Assembly (NCBI GenBank): GCA_947488765.1
Contig: CANLAE010000006.1
Span: forward strand, 62,001 to 126,000
From: Chitinophagaceae bacterium
GTDB taxonomy: Bacteria > Bacteroidota > Bacteroidia > Chitinophagales > Chitinophagaceae
Direction of reading: 5' to 3'
DNA length: 64,000 bases
Below the pieces are notes generated by a model. The model did not search any database, had not been told where the DNA came from, and saw only the letters and a program-made list of their open reading frames with translations. How positions within the stretch are numbered: the first letter of the stretch is position 1; the number at the start of each line of letters is the position of its first letter. This document shows positions 8,633-18,258 of the stretch, in pieces. A program made the position numbers and the translations under genes.

Positions 8633-10579
8633 TTAGTCCGGTATTACTAATTTATTATTACTCCTATTTACATCCGCCATTTGTTGGGATGGGTCAATTT
8701 CAATACTTTTTATCTGATTAATTTTTTTGCTTGTAGTCACTATATACTCAGGATGTGTCCATCTCCATTCTGCATGGATTGTTCTTGGAATTGCCCCATC
8801 ACCAGGCTTTGCACCATACATCAAATTTAACGGCACGTAATGCATCTCTTTAGTCCCATCTTTAAAAGTGATTAGTACATCCACAGGCATTGGCATTTTA
8901 CCAACCCGCTTCAGCATAATTTGTGTGTTACCCGAAGTTGTATCAATAGTAATATTCCCCAATGCATAATCAATTGTTTTGGTACCATGTACCCAATATT
9001 CTTTGTACCATTGTAATGCAATACCGGAATGCTTTTCAGCAACCCTAACAAAATCGTTTACATTTGGATGCTTAAATTTCCATTGATTATAATAATCTAA
9101 TAAAATAGCATCTCGTTCTTTATTCCCAACTATGTATCCGAGTTGATTTATGAAAACTGCTCCTTTGCTATATGCAGCCAAACTGTAGCCAAAATTGGTA
9201 TTGAAATGATCAGCATGTGTTGTCATTGGTTCTTCATACGGGCTTCTTGCAAGTGCAAAATATCCGGCATAATTATCCGCTTGTTTTGCAGGCAAATCCT
9301 CTTTATTTTCATCAATAGTTTTTTGCAAGCTTAGCTTTGATGATTCGGTAGTCCAGGGACTTTTTTGCATCCAATTGTTATTGTAATAATCAGTTATTTC
9401 ATTCTCTGCAAAGCTTGTAAATCCTTCATCCATCCATGCAAATAAACTTTCATTTGTTCCCAAAATATGCTGATACCAACTATGCATCCATTCATGAAAA
9501 ACAGTACCAACACCAGGCCCTTTTAATAAGGTAGCCATTGCATATTCCATACCTCCATCACCTCCTTGAATAAATGAATATTGAGGGTAGGGATATTTGC
9601 CAAACTTACTTTCCATGTATGGCAATACTTTTTCTGCACTCCACAAAACATTACTCCATGCACTATCTGCAAGACCATTTTTTTGCTTATAAAAAACATG
9701 CAAGACTGTGTTACCCACTTTTTTGGAAATATGTTTGTATTGGTCATCTGCTGCCCAAACAAAGTCATGAATATTTTCACCTTTAAAATTCCAAGTAATG
9801 GTATTTGTATTGATTGCAGGCACTTTAACACCTGTAGCTTCGTAACCAAACCCAATGGAATTAGGGTTTTGCAATACTCCTGATGCTGCAATCATATAAT
9901 TTTTATCAATCGTAATTTTCACATCAAAATCTCCCCAAACGCCATAAAATTCTCTAGCGATATAAGGATTGGCATTCCAGCCTTGGTAATCATACTCTAC
10001 CATTTTAGGATACCATTGACTCATGCTATAACGAATTCCTTCAGCATTATCACGACCACTTCTTCTGATTTGAACGGGTACTTGTGCTTCAAAATCTACA
10101 TCCATTAGAATTTTAGAGTTTGGATAAATTGGTTTATCTAAAACTACTTCAACAATAGTTTCATGCAAAAGCAATTTTTGTTGTTTCCCATTAATAACAA
10201 TACTTTTTACATTTTGAAACCCAATTTCTTTTTCTTTCAAAAAGCTGATTCTATTGGTTACACGACTATCCCAATCCAAAACATTTTTACCGTTTCTATC
10301 TTGTCGGATAATTGTTTTACCAAGTTCTCTGCTCCTTGCATCCATACTACTATTTGGCTGAAATGCGTTCCAATATGCATGAAAAAACAATTTACTTAGC
10401 GTATCAGGAGAATTGTTGATGTATTCAATTTTTTCTTTGCCTGTCAACAAATTAGTTGAGACATCCATTTTCACATCAATTTGATATTTTATTTTTTGCT
10501 GCCAACGATAGGGTTGTGCATTTAATTCTGATGAATTTTGTATAACAAACAAAATAAAAAAAAGAGTAATTTTTCTCAT
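8633..10579 (-). CDS. M1 family metallopeptidase, secreted
   Basis: HEWMH-x18-E zinc motif (HEWMHSWYQHILGTNESLFAWMDEGF) and GGMEYA; N-terminal signal peptide. Confidence 0.88.
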   Translation of the reverse strand: MRKITLFFILFVIQNSSELNAQPYRWQQKIKYQIDVKMDVSTNLLTGKEKIEYINNSPDTLSKLFFHAYWNAFQPNSSMDARSRELGKTIIRQDRNGKNVLDWDSRVTNRISFLKEKEIGFQNVKSIVINGKQQKLLLHETIVEVVLDKPIYPNSKILMDVDFEAQVPVQIRRSGRDNAEGIRYSMSQWYPKMVEYDYQGWNANPYIAREFYGVWGDFDVKITIDKNYMIAASGVLQNPNSIGFGYEATGVKVPAINTNTITWNFKGENIHDFVWAADDQYKHISKKVGNTVLHVFYKQKNGLADSAWSNVLWSAEKVLPYMESKFGKYPYPQYSFIQGGDGGMEYAMATLLKGPGVGTVFHEWMHSWYQHILGTNESLFAWMDEGFTSFAENEITDYYNNNWMQKSPWTTESSKLSLQKTIDENKEDLPAKQADNYAGYFALARSPYEEPMTTHADHFNTNFGYSLAAYSKGAVFINQLGYIVGNKERDAILLDYYNQWKFKHPNVNDFVRVAEKHSGIALQWYKEYWVHGTKTIDYALGNITIDTTSGNTQIMLKRVGKMPMPVDVLITFKDGTKEMHYVPLNLMYGAKPGDGAIPRTIHAEWRWTHPEYIVTTSKKINQIKSIEIDPSQQMADVNRSNNKLVIPD

Positions 10580-10724
10580 GGTTGAATAAATTTTAAGCCG
10601 TGTAGGTTGAAATTAATTTTTCAGTTAGTGATATTCATCTTCCAATTATTAATAAAATAATATTATCAAAGAAACGGAGAAATAATAAAATATTTAGCAG
10701 AAATTTTAACGAATTTTAAAACCA

Positions 10725-11465
10725 TTAGCCCAAAAGTGTTTTGTTTTTAAAATCAATGTCTTTCACAATTTTATAAAAGTTTTTGTGCGAAACAAATGCT
10801 TTCATTGCATTGAAATGGTTGGTGTGATGCAAATCTGTTCCAATAAAATCAATCATATTTTCTTTGATTAATTTTAATGCAACTTTTTCAACAGGTTTAC
10901 CATAATAACCTGCAAGGGACAATAGGTTCACCTGAAACAAACATCCAATATCTTTAAGTCGATTATAAATTTCAAAATTTTGATGATAAAAATTGTAACG
11001 TTCGGGGTGTGCTAAAATGGGCTGTAACCCTTTTACCTTTAGCTCAAAAATCATTTTTTCAAAATTGGGAGATGCAGCTACATAGCTCATTTCAACTAAA
11101 ATATAGTTTTTACCAAAAGTTAATAATTGATTTCCGGCATAAAACATTTGTTCAAAATCATAATCAATCATATACTCTGCAGCAGCTTCTAATTTTACTG
11201 AAATGTTATTTTCAATTAAAGCATTTTGCAGCGCTGCTAATTTTGGGAGAATCGTTTCGGGAGAATTTTTATAATAATCTGATAAAATATGAGGTGTGCA
11301 AATCAATTTTTCGTAACCTAATAGTTGCAACTCTTTGATAATTTCAATAGAATCTTCAATGTTTACAAAACCATCATCCAAAGCCGGAAGTAAATGCGAA
11401 TGCATATCAACACCAATGAATGAAAGGTCAGGGATGACATGAGCATTTTTAAAAAATCCAAACAT
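10725..11465 (-). CDS. CpsB/CapC/YwqE-type PHP-fold tyrosine-protein phosphatase
   Basis: DMHSHLLPALDDG, LICTPHI, PILAHPERY, FIGTDLHH metal-ligand motifs. Confidence 0.85.
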   Translation of the reverse strand: MFGFFKNAHVIPDLSFIGVDMHSHLLPALDDGFVNIEDSIEIIKELQLLGYEKLICTPHILSDYYKNSPETILPKLAALQNALIENNISVKLEAAAEYMIDYDFEQMFYAGNQLLTFGKNYILVEMSYVAASPNFEKMIFELKVKGLQPILAHPERYNFYHQNFEIYNRLKDIGCLFQVNLLSLAGYYGKPVEKVALKLIKENMIDFIGTDLHHTNHFNAMKAFVSHKNFYKIVKDIDFKNKTLLG

Positions 11466-11503
11466 TTATAAAATTTATTTTTATGTAAAACATAGCTCAA
11501 CTG

Positions 11504-12010
11504 CTAATTTGCAATACTAACATATTCGTTCGGAAATTCAACTACCATTACTTGTCCTAAACTTTCTAAACGTACATATACTTTTTTCTTACCTCCTTTT
11601 ATAACCGTTCCGGTATTATTCATAAAAACACCATGGTTTATAGACACTAATGTATCTTCTTTAAATCCTTCAATAGAAATAAGAGAAATTTTAGCATCTT
11701 TTTCAGAGAGGTATTTTTTGATATTTTCTATTTCTTCATCTCTTATGATTGCAGGTTCTCCTAGATAATACACAAAATTAATAATGCCCTCTGTCATCAA
11801 AACATTCACACGATCCTCTTCATTTATATTTACAAAAACATAAGAACGAAAAAGTGGATCCTCAATAATTTTTTTTCTGTCGGTCCAGTAACGCTCTACT
11901 TTTTGAGTAGGGCACCAACTCATAATTCCTTTTCGCAATAAGATACCATCCGATTTCTTTTCCCACCTCGGTCTTGTATATACCGCATACCACCTCTTTT
12001 CTTGATCCAT
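11504..12010 (-). CDS. UpxY-like/NusG-like transcription antiterminator
   Basis: WYAVYTRPRWEKKSD N-terminal NGN motif, PLFRSYVFVNI, and C-terminal KOW-like NNTGTVIKGGKKKVYVRLESLG. Confidence 0.85.
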   Translation of the reverse strand: MDQEKRWYAVYTRPRWEKKSDGILLRKGIMSWCPTQKVERYWTDRKKIIEDPLFRSYVFVNINEEDRVNVLMTEGIINFVYYLGEPAIIRDEEIENIKKYLSEKDAKISLISIEGFKEDTLVSINHGVFMNNTGTVIKGGKKKVYVRLESLGQVMVVEFPNEYVSIAN

Positions 12011-12058
12011 ATTTTATTTTATTTACCAACAATTTTTCCAATTGGTCAATCAAAAAAA

Positions 12059-14206
12059 CTATTTGTTTACTGAACTATTTGAATTAGTAATCATATCGCA
12101 AACAATATTTGTAGTTGTTTGAATATACAAATCTGTTTTCAAAAATTTCAGCCATGATTGATAACGTTCCCCTTTCTGTTTATCTGGATTTGCAAAATAT
12201 TTTGAGTAATCAGAAGTGGTAACTGATATATTCATTTCGTCTTTCAGCTTTGTGATAGTACTATTTTGTGCCACTGTAGCACTTATCGACTTTTGAACTG
12301 CCTTATAGGTTTCAACGTTTAAGCTTATTGGTTTTTCGTTATTATTTGCCAACCATTGTGCATTTGACTTAATCAATGAAAGTGAATTATTTGAAGTAAT
12401 CTTAGAGTTAGCCAATTTGATAGCATTATCGTAGCCAAACTTATCTTCTGCAAATTGATAGTTTGCTTTATTGATCTCATCCCAACCCAATGCAACAGAA
12501 TTGTCTTTTTCTCTGATTTTTAAATACTCGTAAGTATCTGGTAATACAACATCAGGTGTTACTCCCTTTAATTGTGTAGAACCTCCATTGATACGATAAA
12601 ATTTTTGAAATGTAAGTTTCACTGCCCCAAACTCTGTTCTGCCTGTGCTATAATCTATTGGATTTCCAAAAGGTACATTGCGCTGTACTGTTCCTTTACC
12701 ATAGGTAGAAGTACTTCCAATAATAATTCCTCGTTTATAATCTTGTATTGCAGCAGCAAATATTTCTGATGCTGATGCACTCAATTCATTTACCATTACA
12801 GCCAACGGACCATCATATAGAACAGAAGTATTATTATCACTTAATACAGATGATTTTCCTTCTTTATCTCTCACTTGTACCACAGGTCCTTGTTTGATAA
12901 AAAAACCAACCATTTGTACTACTTCATACAAAGAACCTCCCCCATTATTTCTTAAATCCAATACAATACCTTCAACCTTTTCTGCTTTTAATTTTACAAT
13001 TTCTTTTGCAACATCTTCCGATGATCGACTTCCTTGCGGATTATCAAAGTCAGCATAAAAATCGGGTAAATATATGTACCCAATTTTATGGTTATTTTCC
13101 ATTACAACTGCACTTCTCGCATTACTTTCATCCTGTACAATTTGATCTCTTTTTAATGCAACAACTTTAGTAGTTCCATCTTGTTTTTTAATTGTCAATC
13201 TTACTTCAGTATCTTTTTCACCACGAATTAATTTTACAGCATCAGCAACATCATATCCTGTAATATCTACAGGAGTTTCCTTGCCTTGAGCAACTTTTAA
13301 TATAATATCATTTGGTGCAATTTCTCCACTGCGTGCAGCAGGATAACCATTTACCAAACTAACAATTTTTACATAACCATCTTGTTCTTGTAATTGTGCT
13401 CCAATACCAAAAAAACTATTACTCATTTGCTCGTCAAATGCTCTTTTTTCAATGGGTGGAAAATAATCAGTATGAGGATCCATTAAATTGGTAATTACAT
13501 TCAGAAAAAAATTAAACCTGTCATCTTCTTTTTGGGTATTTTTTCTTTTGTTATAAAACTTATCCATTGCCTTCAACACTTTTTGTCTTGCATCTTTTTC
13601 TAAAAATTCATCTGTCTGATTTTTAATGCTGTCAACTATGCTTTTACTACGTTGCTCTTGTAAGTCTACATATCGCTCTAGTGTAAAATATTTCATTGAT
13701 TTTCTAATGCGGTCTTTACGTTCATTTTCATCTAATGAATAATTCAATTTTGAAGCTTCAGAAATAAAATTTTCATTTGTTGTAAAGTCAAATGGCTTGG
13801 ATAATATTTCCTGGTAAATGGAAATCACTTCTGCAATTCGCTTGGTATAAATTTTTTCAACTGCAGGCACAAATTCTATAGTACTGCCGTGTATTTCATC
13901 ATCAATTGTATTTTGAAATTTTTGTAATGATGCAATATCTGATTCTAGAAAAATAGTTTTTTCGCCATCAATTTCTTCAAGATATTTTTTAAATACTTCT
14001 GCAGAAAAAGCATCATCAATTTTTTTAGGACTATAATGTTGCTTCTCTAATAAATTTCCAATAGCCGTTAATAATTTTTTTCTTTGCTCTAATGATATGT
14101 CTGTCGGATTATTATTTGTGAAAGCAAAAAACAAACCACCAAATACAAAAGCCATAACCAGTATCAACCCTTTTCTACGCTTCATAAGATTTACAATTTT
14201 TTTCAT
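12059..14206 (-). CDS. Carboxy-terminal processing peptidase, Prc/Tsp-like (S41)
   Basis: PDZ segment, VDITGYDVADAVKLIRG, DLRNNGGGSLYEVV, NELSASASEIFAAAIQDYKRGIIIGSTSTYGKGTVQ (Ser/Lys dyad region). Confidence 0.93.
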   Translation of the reverse strand: MKKIVNLMKRRKGLILVMAFVFGGLFFAFTNNNPTDISLEQRKKLLTAIGNLLEKQHYSPKKIDDAFSAEVFKKYLEEIDGEKTIFLESDIASLQKFQNTIDDEIHGSTIEFVPAVEKIYTKRIAEVISIYQEILSKPFDFTTNENFISEASKLNYSLDENERKDRIRKSMKYFTLERYVDLQEQRSKSIVDSIKNQTDEFLEKDARQKVLKAMDKFYNKRKNTQKEDDRFNFFLNVITNLMDPHTDYFPPIEKRAFDEQMSNSFFGIGAQLQEQDGYVKIVSLVNGYPAARSGEIAPNDIILKVAQGKETPVDITGYDVADAVKLIRGEKDTEVRLTIKKQDGTTKVVALKRDQIVQDESNARSAVVMENNHKIGYIYLPDFYADFDNPQGSRSSEDVAKEIVKLKAEKVEGIVLDLRNNGGGSLYEVVQMVGFFIKQGPVVQVRDKEGKSSVLSDNNTSVLYDGPLAVMVNELSASASEIFAAAIQDYKRGIIIGSTSTYGKGTVQRNVPFGNPIDYSTGRTEFGAVKLTFQKFYRINGGSTQLKGVTPDVVLPDTYEYLKIREKDNSVALGWDEINKANYQFAEDKFGYDNAIKLANSKITSNNSLSLIKSNAQWLANNNEKPISLNVETYKAVQKSISATVAQNSTITKLKDEMNISVTTSDYSKYFANPDKQKGERYQSWLKFLKTDLYIQTTTNIVCDMITNSNSSVNK

Positions 14207-14362
14207 AGTAAGAAGTCAAAAATACTTAAAATAAATATTGAAACATAGTTTACTAAACCTATTAACAAAGGTTTTATATGCATTTGATCATAAATTAAAT
14301 CTGTTAAATTATTTTTCTTTGCGAATGAATGTATTTTTCTATTATTTTCGCACTCTATAAAC

Positions 14363-14437
14363 GGAGGATATAGCTCAGTCGGTTAGAGCGACAGTTTGTG
14401 GCACTGTAGGTCGTGGGTTCGAGACCCATTATTCTCC
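14363..14437 (+). tRNA. tRNA-His (GTG anticodon)
   Basis: Manual fold: G-1 (14363) opposite C73 (14437); acceptor GAGGATA/TATTCTC; D stem GCTC/GAGC; anticodon stem ACAGT/ACTGT with loop TTGTGGC; T stem GTGGG/CCCAT. CCA not encoded. Confidence 0.96.
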
Positions 14438-14441
14438 CATC

Positions 14442-14477
14442 AAAACCTTGTAACCAAAAAAGTTACAAGGTTTTTTT
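14442..14477 (+). terminator. Intrinsic terminator of tRNA-His
   Basis: AAAACCTTGTAAC-loop-GTTACAAGGTTTTTTT, perfect stem plus T-run. Confidence 0.88.
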
Positions 14478-14493
14478 CAAACAAATTATTCAA

Positions 14494-15093
14494 ATGATTT
14501 ACAAATTATTATTAATACCCATTATTTCTGCATTCATAGGTTGGTTTACCAACTGGATTGCAATAAAAATGTTGTTCCATCCCAGGGTTCCCACTAAAAT
14601 TTTAGGAATTACTTTCCATGGTATATTTCCCAAACGCCAAAAACAATTTGCCGAAAAACTTGGAAAGCTGGTAAGTAATGAATTGTTGTCTTTTAAAGAT
14701 ATTGAGCAAAAAATTACGGATCCAAATAACATCAAAAAAATAATGCCTCATGTTGAAGGACATATTGATCATTTTTTGAGAAACAAATTATCCGAGCAAA
14801 TGCCGATGATTAGTATGTTTATTGGAGATAAAACAATTGCTCAATTAAAATCTGTATTTATTGCCGAACTGGAAATTTTATTTCCAACAATAATGACTAA
14901 TTACATGGAAAATCTTCAGCATGAATTGGACTTAGAAAAAATAATTACAGAAAAAGTATCAGGATTTTCTTCAGATAAATTAGAAGAAATCTTAAACGCA
15001 ATTATGAGTAAAGAATTCAGATTCGTTGAAATTATTGGAGCTGTACTCGGATTTGTAATTGGACTAGTTCAAGTGCTCATTTCTTTACTATAA
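14494..15093 (+). CDS. DUF445 family membrane protein
   Basis: MIYKLLLIPIISAFIGWFTNWIAIKMLFHP...ITFHGIFPKRQKQFAEKLGKLV. ATG at 14494; the longer track ORF overlaps the tRNA. Confidence 0.85.
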   Translation: MIYKLLLIPIISAFIGWFTNWIAIKMLFHPRVPTKILGITFHGIFPKRQKQFAEKLGKLVSNELLSFKDIEQKITDPNNIKKIMPHVEGHIDHFLRNKLSEQMPMISMFIGDKTIAQLKSVFIAELEILFPTIMTNYMENLQHELDLEKIITEKVSGFSSDKLEEILNAIMSKEFRFVEIIGAVLGFVIGLVQVLISLL

Positions 15094-15275
15094 TCAGCTC
15101 ATCCATTATTTTAAACCTTAATCAAATCTTGAATTTGCACTATAAAAGCTGCCAATAGCCGATTTTAAAGCATTTCAGAACTATTTACAACTAATTTTGT
15201 TACCGTTTAAATAAAACAAAGTCTGTTTAAAAATATTACACAGAAACTTTGCAATTGTACAATTTAAAAAGCATC

Positions 15276-17945
15276 ATGAAAAGATTTTTTATTCTCGCAT
15301 TACTAGCATTTATTTCGAATATTGTTTTTGCACAACCACCAAGTGGAATGGGCAGAAGCGGAGGAAGAGGCTCATTTAGTAGCAGTACCGGACATTTTTA
15401 TGGCAAACTTGTTGACGGTAAATCGAACAAAGGAATTGATGGGGCAACCATTTTATTATACGGTAATAAGTTTGATACTGTTACTAAAAAAATGAAAGAA
15501 GTGACCTTAAAAACAATGATTTCATCAAGCAATGGTGATTTCAGTATTGAAGGTTTATCCATCATGGGAAATTATAAATTTAAAGCAACTGCAATTGGTT
15601 ACAAGCCATTTGAAAAACCTTTAAAATTTGATGTGAAGTTTGGCGGACAAGATGGCACACCTGATATGCAGAAAATTATTGGAATGACCGACGTTGATTT
15701 AGGTAATTTAAAAATGGAAATCAATACGAATGACCTAACTAATGTTACCGTAACCGCAAGCAAACAATTATTTGAATTAGGAATCGACAGAAAGGTTTTT
15801 AATGTAGATAAAAATTTGGTGAGTACCGGACAAACGGCAACTGAAATAATGAAAACAATTCCATCATTAAGTGTTGATATTGATGGTAACGTTCAGCTAA
15901 GAAACGCAGCACCACAAATATTTGTAGATGGTCGTCCTACAACACTTACACTTGATCAGATACCCGCAGACATTATTGATAAAATAGAAATCATTACAAA
16001 CCCATCTGCTAAGTTTGATGCCAGTGGTGGTAATGCTGGAATATTAAATATTGTATTGAAGAAAAATAGAAAGAATGGTTACAACGGGGGATTAAGAGCA
16101 GGTGTAGACAGCCGTGCAAAAATCAATTTAGGAGGTGATATCAACTACAGAGAAAACAAAATCAACTTCTTTGCAAGTGGTTCTTATTATGAAAGAAAAT
16201 CTATTGTAACATCTGGTACAAATACGAGTTTTTTAGATAATGCAAAAACAAAAGTAAACTCAGATCAAACGAATACAAGTAATGGCTATTTCGCATTTTT
16301 CAGAGGCGGATTGGATTATTTTGTAGATAACAGAAATACATTTACCATCAATGCAAATATCAATCAAGGACAATTTGATAATGATGGAGATCAAAAAATT
16401 GATTCTTCTGCAACAGCAGTGATTTCAAATACAAACAGAAATACACTTTCTACTTCCACTTTCAAAAACTTTGGCGGACAATTTAGCTACAAACATAATT
16501 TTGCAAAAAATGGCCATAATATCAGTGGAGATATTAACTACAACTCAAGCACCAATGATAATGATAACAATATCAACTCAATAATAAATACTGCATCGGG
16601 AGCACAAAAATATCCTATATATCAGCAACGTAGCTTGGGTGATGGTTACAATAAATTTTTAACTATTCAGTCTGACTACGAAAATCAAATTTCAGAAAAT
16701 ACAAAATTAGAAGCAGGTGTAAGAGGTGCAATTCGTGACTTTGGTTCTAATATTTATCAGTATGTAAATGGAAGCGGTATCAACAACAACTTTGTATTAA
16801 GCAGCAAATCTAGCAGCCGTTATAAATTTAATGATGAAGTATATGCAGCCTATACTTCATATAGTTTTAAACATAAAAAATTCAGTTACCAGTTAGGACT
16901 TCGTTTAGAAAGTTCTAACTACACTGGAAATTTATTTACCATCAATGGTACCGATTCAAATACCTTCAAAGTAAACTATCCTTTAAGTTTATTTCCAAGC
17001 GCATTTATTACTTATAAACTAACGGAAAAGCAAGATTTGCAATTGAATTATTCAAGAAGAGTAAACAGACCTAACTTTTTTCAATTGTTACCAGCATACG
17101 ATTTTACCGATCCACAAAATCCAAATGTTGGAAATCCAAATTTGAACCCTGAATTCACGCATTCTCTTGAGTTTTCCTACAGTAATAACTACAAAAAGAA
17201 TGCAAACTTTTTAGCTACTGCTTATTTCAAATACAGCACCAATTTAATTACAAGATATGTGTATAAAGACATCAATAAAAATGTTCAGTCTGGACAAACT
17301 GCAACAGACAGTTTATATTACACAAGCTATATCAATGCAAGCAATAGTTATAATTATGGATTGGAACTAACAGATAAAATGCCTGTTACAAAATGGTGGG
17401 ATATTACCTTGAACTTAAATTTATTTTTCACGCAAATTAATGCAGAAGTTCCCGGACAAACTATCAACAACAACATTGTAAGTTGGTTAGGGAAAGTGAA
17501 TAATTCTTTTAAATTAGCCAATACAATTTCATTACAAATTTCAGGAGAATGCCGTTCGAAAGTATTGATTCCACAAAGTGGTGGCGGACGTTATGGTGGC
17601 GGAATGTATTATGGCGGTGGCAGTCAGCAAACACTAGCACAAGGTTATATTTTGCCAAGATACTTTGATGTGGACTTAGCACTTAAAAAAGATTGGACCT
17701 GGAAAAATGGCAAAAGCGGTTCATTAACTTTAAGCATGAATGACTTATTCAGAACACAAACACAAACACATACAGAAGCTATTTATTTTACACAGGATAC
17801 CAACAGAAGAAGAGATCCACAAGTACTTCGCTTAAATTTCAATTACCGTTTTGGTAAATTTGATATGACATTATTTAAACGTAAAAACAACAAAGCCGAT
17901 CAGAGTGGCGGAAGCGACATGGGCGGTATTGGTGGTGGTCAATAA
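15276..17945 (+). CDS. TonB-dependent-receptor-like outer membrane beta-barrel protein with carboxypeptidase-regulatory-like N-terminal domain
   Basis: Signal peptide MKRFFILALLAFISNIVFAQ, plug-like QIFVDGRPTTLTLDQIPADIIDKIEIITNPSAKFDASGGNAGILNIVLKK, long beta-barrel region. Confidence 0.9.
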   Translation: MKRFFILALLAFISNIVFAQPPSGMGRSGGRGSFSSSTGHFYGKLVDGKSNKGIDGATILLYGNKFDTVTKKMKEVTLKTMISSSNGDFSIEGLSIMGNYKFKATAIGYKPFEKPLKFDVKFGGQDGTPDMQKIIGMTDVDLGNLKMEINTNDLTNVTVTASKQLFELGIDRKVFNVDKNLVSTGQTATEIMKTIPSLSVDIDGNVQLRNAAPQIFVDGRPTTLTLDQIPADIIDKIEIITNPSAKFDASGGNAGILNIVLKKNRKNGYNGGLRAGVDSRAKINLGGDINYRENKINFFASGSYYERKSIVTSGTNTSFLDNAKTKVNSDQTNTSNGYFAFFRGGLDYFVDNRNTFTINANINQGQFDNDGDQKIDSSATAVISNTNRNTLSTSTFKNFGGQFSYKHNFAKNGHNISGDINYNSSTNDNDNNINSIINTASGAQKYPIYQQRSLGDGYNKFLTIQSDYENQISENTKLEAGVRGAIRDFGSNIYQYVNGSGINNNFVLSSKSSSRYKFNDEVYAAYTSYSFKHKKFSYQLGLRLESSNYTGNLFTINGTDSNTFKVNYPLSLFPSAFITYKLTEKQDLQLNYSRRVNRPNFFQLLPAYDFTDPQNPNVGNPNLNPEFTHSLEFSYSNNYKKNANFLATAYFKYSTNLITRYVYKDINKNVQSGQTATDSLYYTSYINASNSYNYGLELTDKMPVTKWWDITLNLNLFFTQINAEVPGQTINNNIVSWLGKVNNSFKLANTISLQISGECRSKVLIPQSGGGRYGGGMYYGGGSQQTLAQGYILPRYFDVDLALKKDWTWKNGKSGSLTLSMNDLFRTQTQTHTEAIYFTQDTNRRRDPQVLRLNFNYRFGKFDMTLFKRKNNKADQSGGSDMGGIGGGQ

Positions 17946-17997
17946 TATTTGCAATATAAAAAAATACAGTTGATTCAATCTTCTGTAATGCAGTACT

Positions 17998-18034
17998 AAA
18001 AAGGGTTTCAATCGAAATGATTGAAACCCTTTTT
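17998..18034. terminator. Bidirectional intrinsic terminator between convergent genes
   Basis: 16-bp perfect stem AAAAAGGGTTTCAATC-GAAAT-GATTGAAACCCTTTTT. Confidence 0.85.
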
Positions 18035-18190
18035 AGTTTTATTAATTTTTAGATGAAAGTTTTTTATAATCAATTATATTAAAATACCAAGCTTCCTTTT
18101 CCAGATTCCATTTTTCTTAATAAATTATTTGTAAATCTGTAAATAAAATAGCTATATATATAAAAGTGAAAGAAATAAATACACATAAAA

Positions 18191-18215
18191 AAGGAGCTGC
18201 AAAATGCAACTCCTT
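18191..18215 (-). terminator. Intrinsic terminator of the pnt operon
   Basis: Minus strand AAGGAGTTGC-ATTTT-GCAGCTCCTT then T-run; one G:U pair on minus strand (C:A mismatch on plus). Confidence 0.75.
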
Positions 18216-18258
18216 TTCTTTTATTCATTCAAATAAACTACGAACTCAATAAGCGTAA

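Noticed and set aside
9523-9891. 122-aa minus-strand ORF inside the M1 peptidase gene
   Set aside because: Alternative frame of the same strand within a clear peptidase CDS containing HEWMH.
14413-14493. Upstream extension of the DUF445 ORF
   Set aside because: Would overlap the tRNA-His 3' end and its terminator; ATG at 14494 fits the family N-terminus.
16500-16600. Asn/Asp-rich low-complexity stretch (NYNSSTNDNDNNINS) as a possible repeat
   Set aside because: Part of an extracellular loop in a beta-barrel protein; no regular DNA repeat period.
17575-17640. GGTGGCGG-rich tract as a possible tandem repeat
   Set aside because: Encodes a short Gly/Tyr-rich loop (GGGRYGGGMYYGGG); irregular and in frame.
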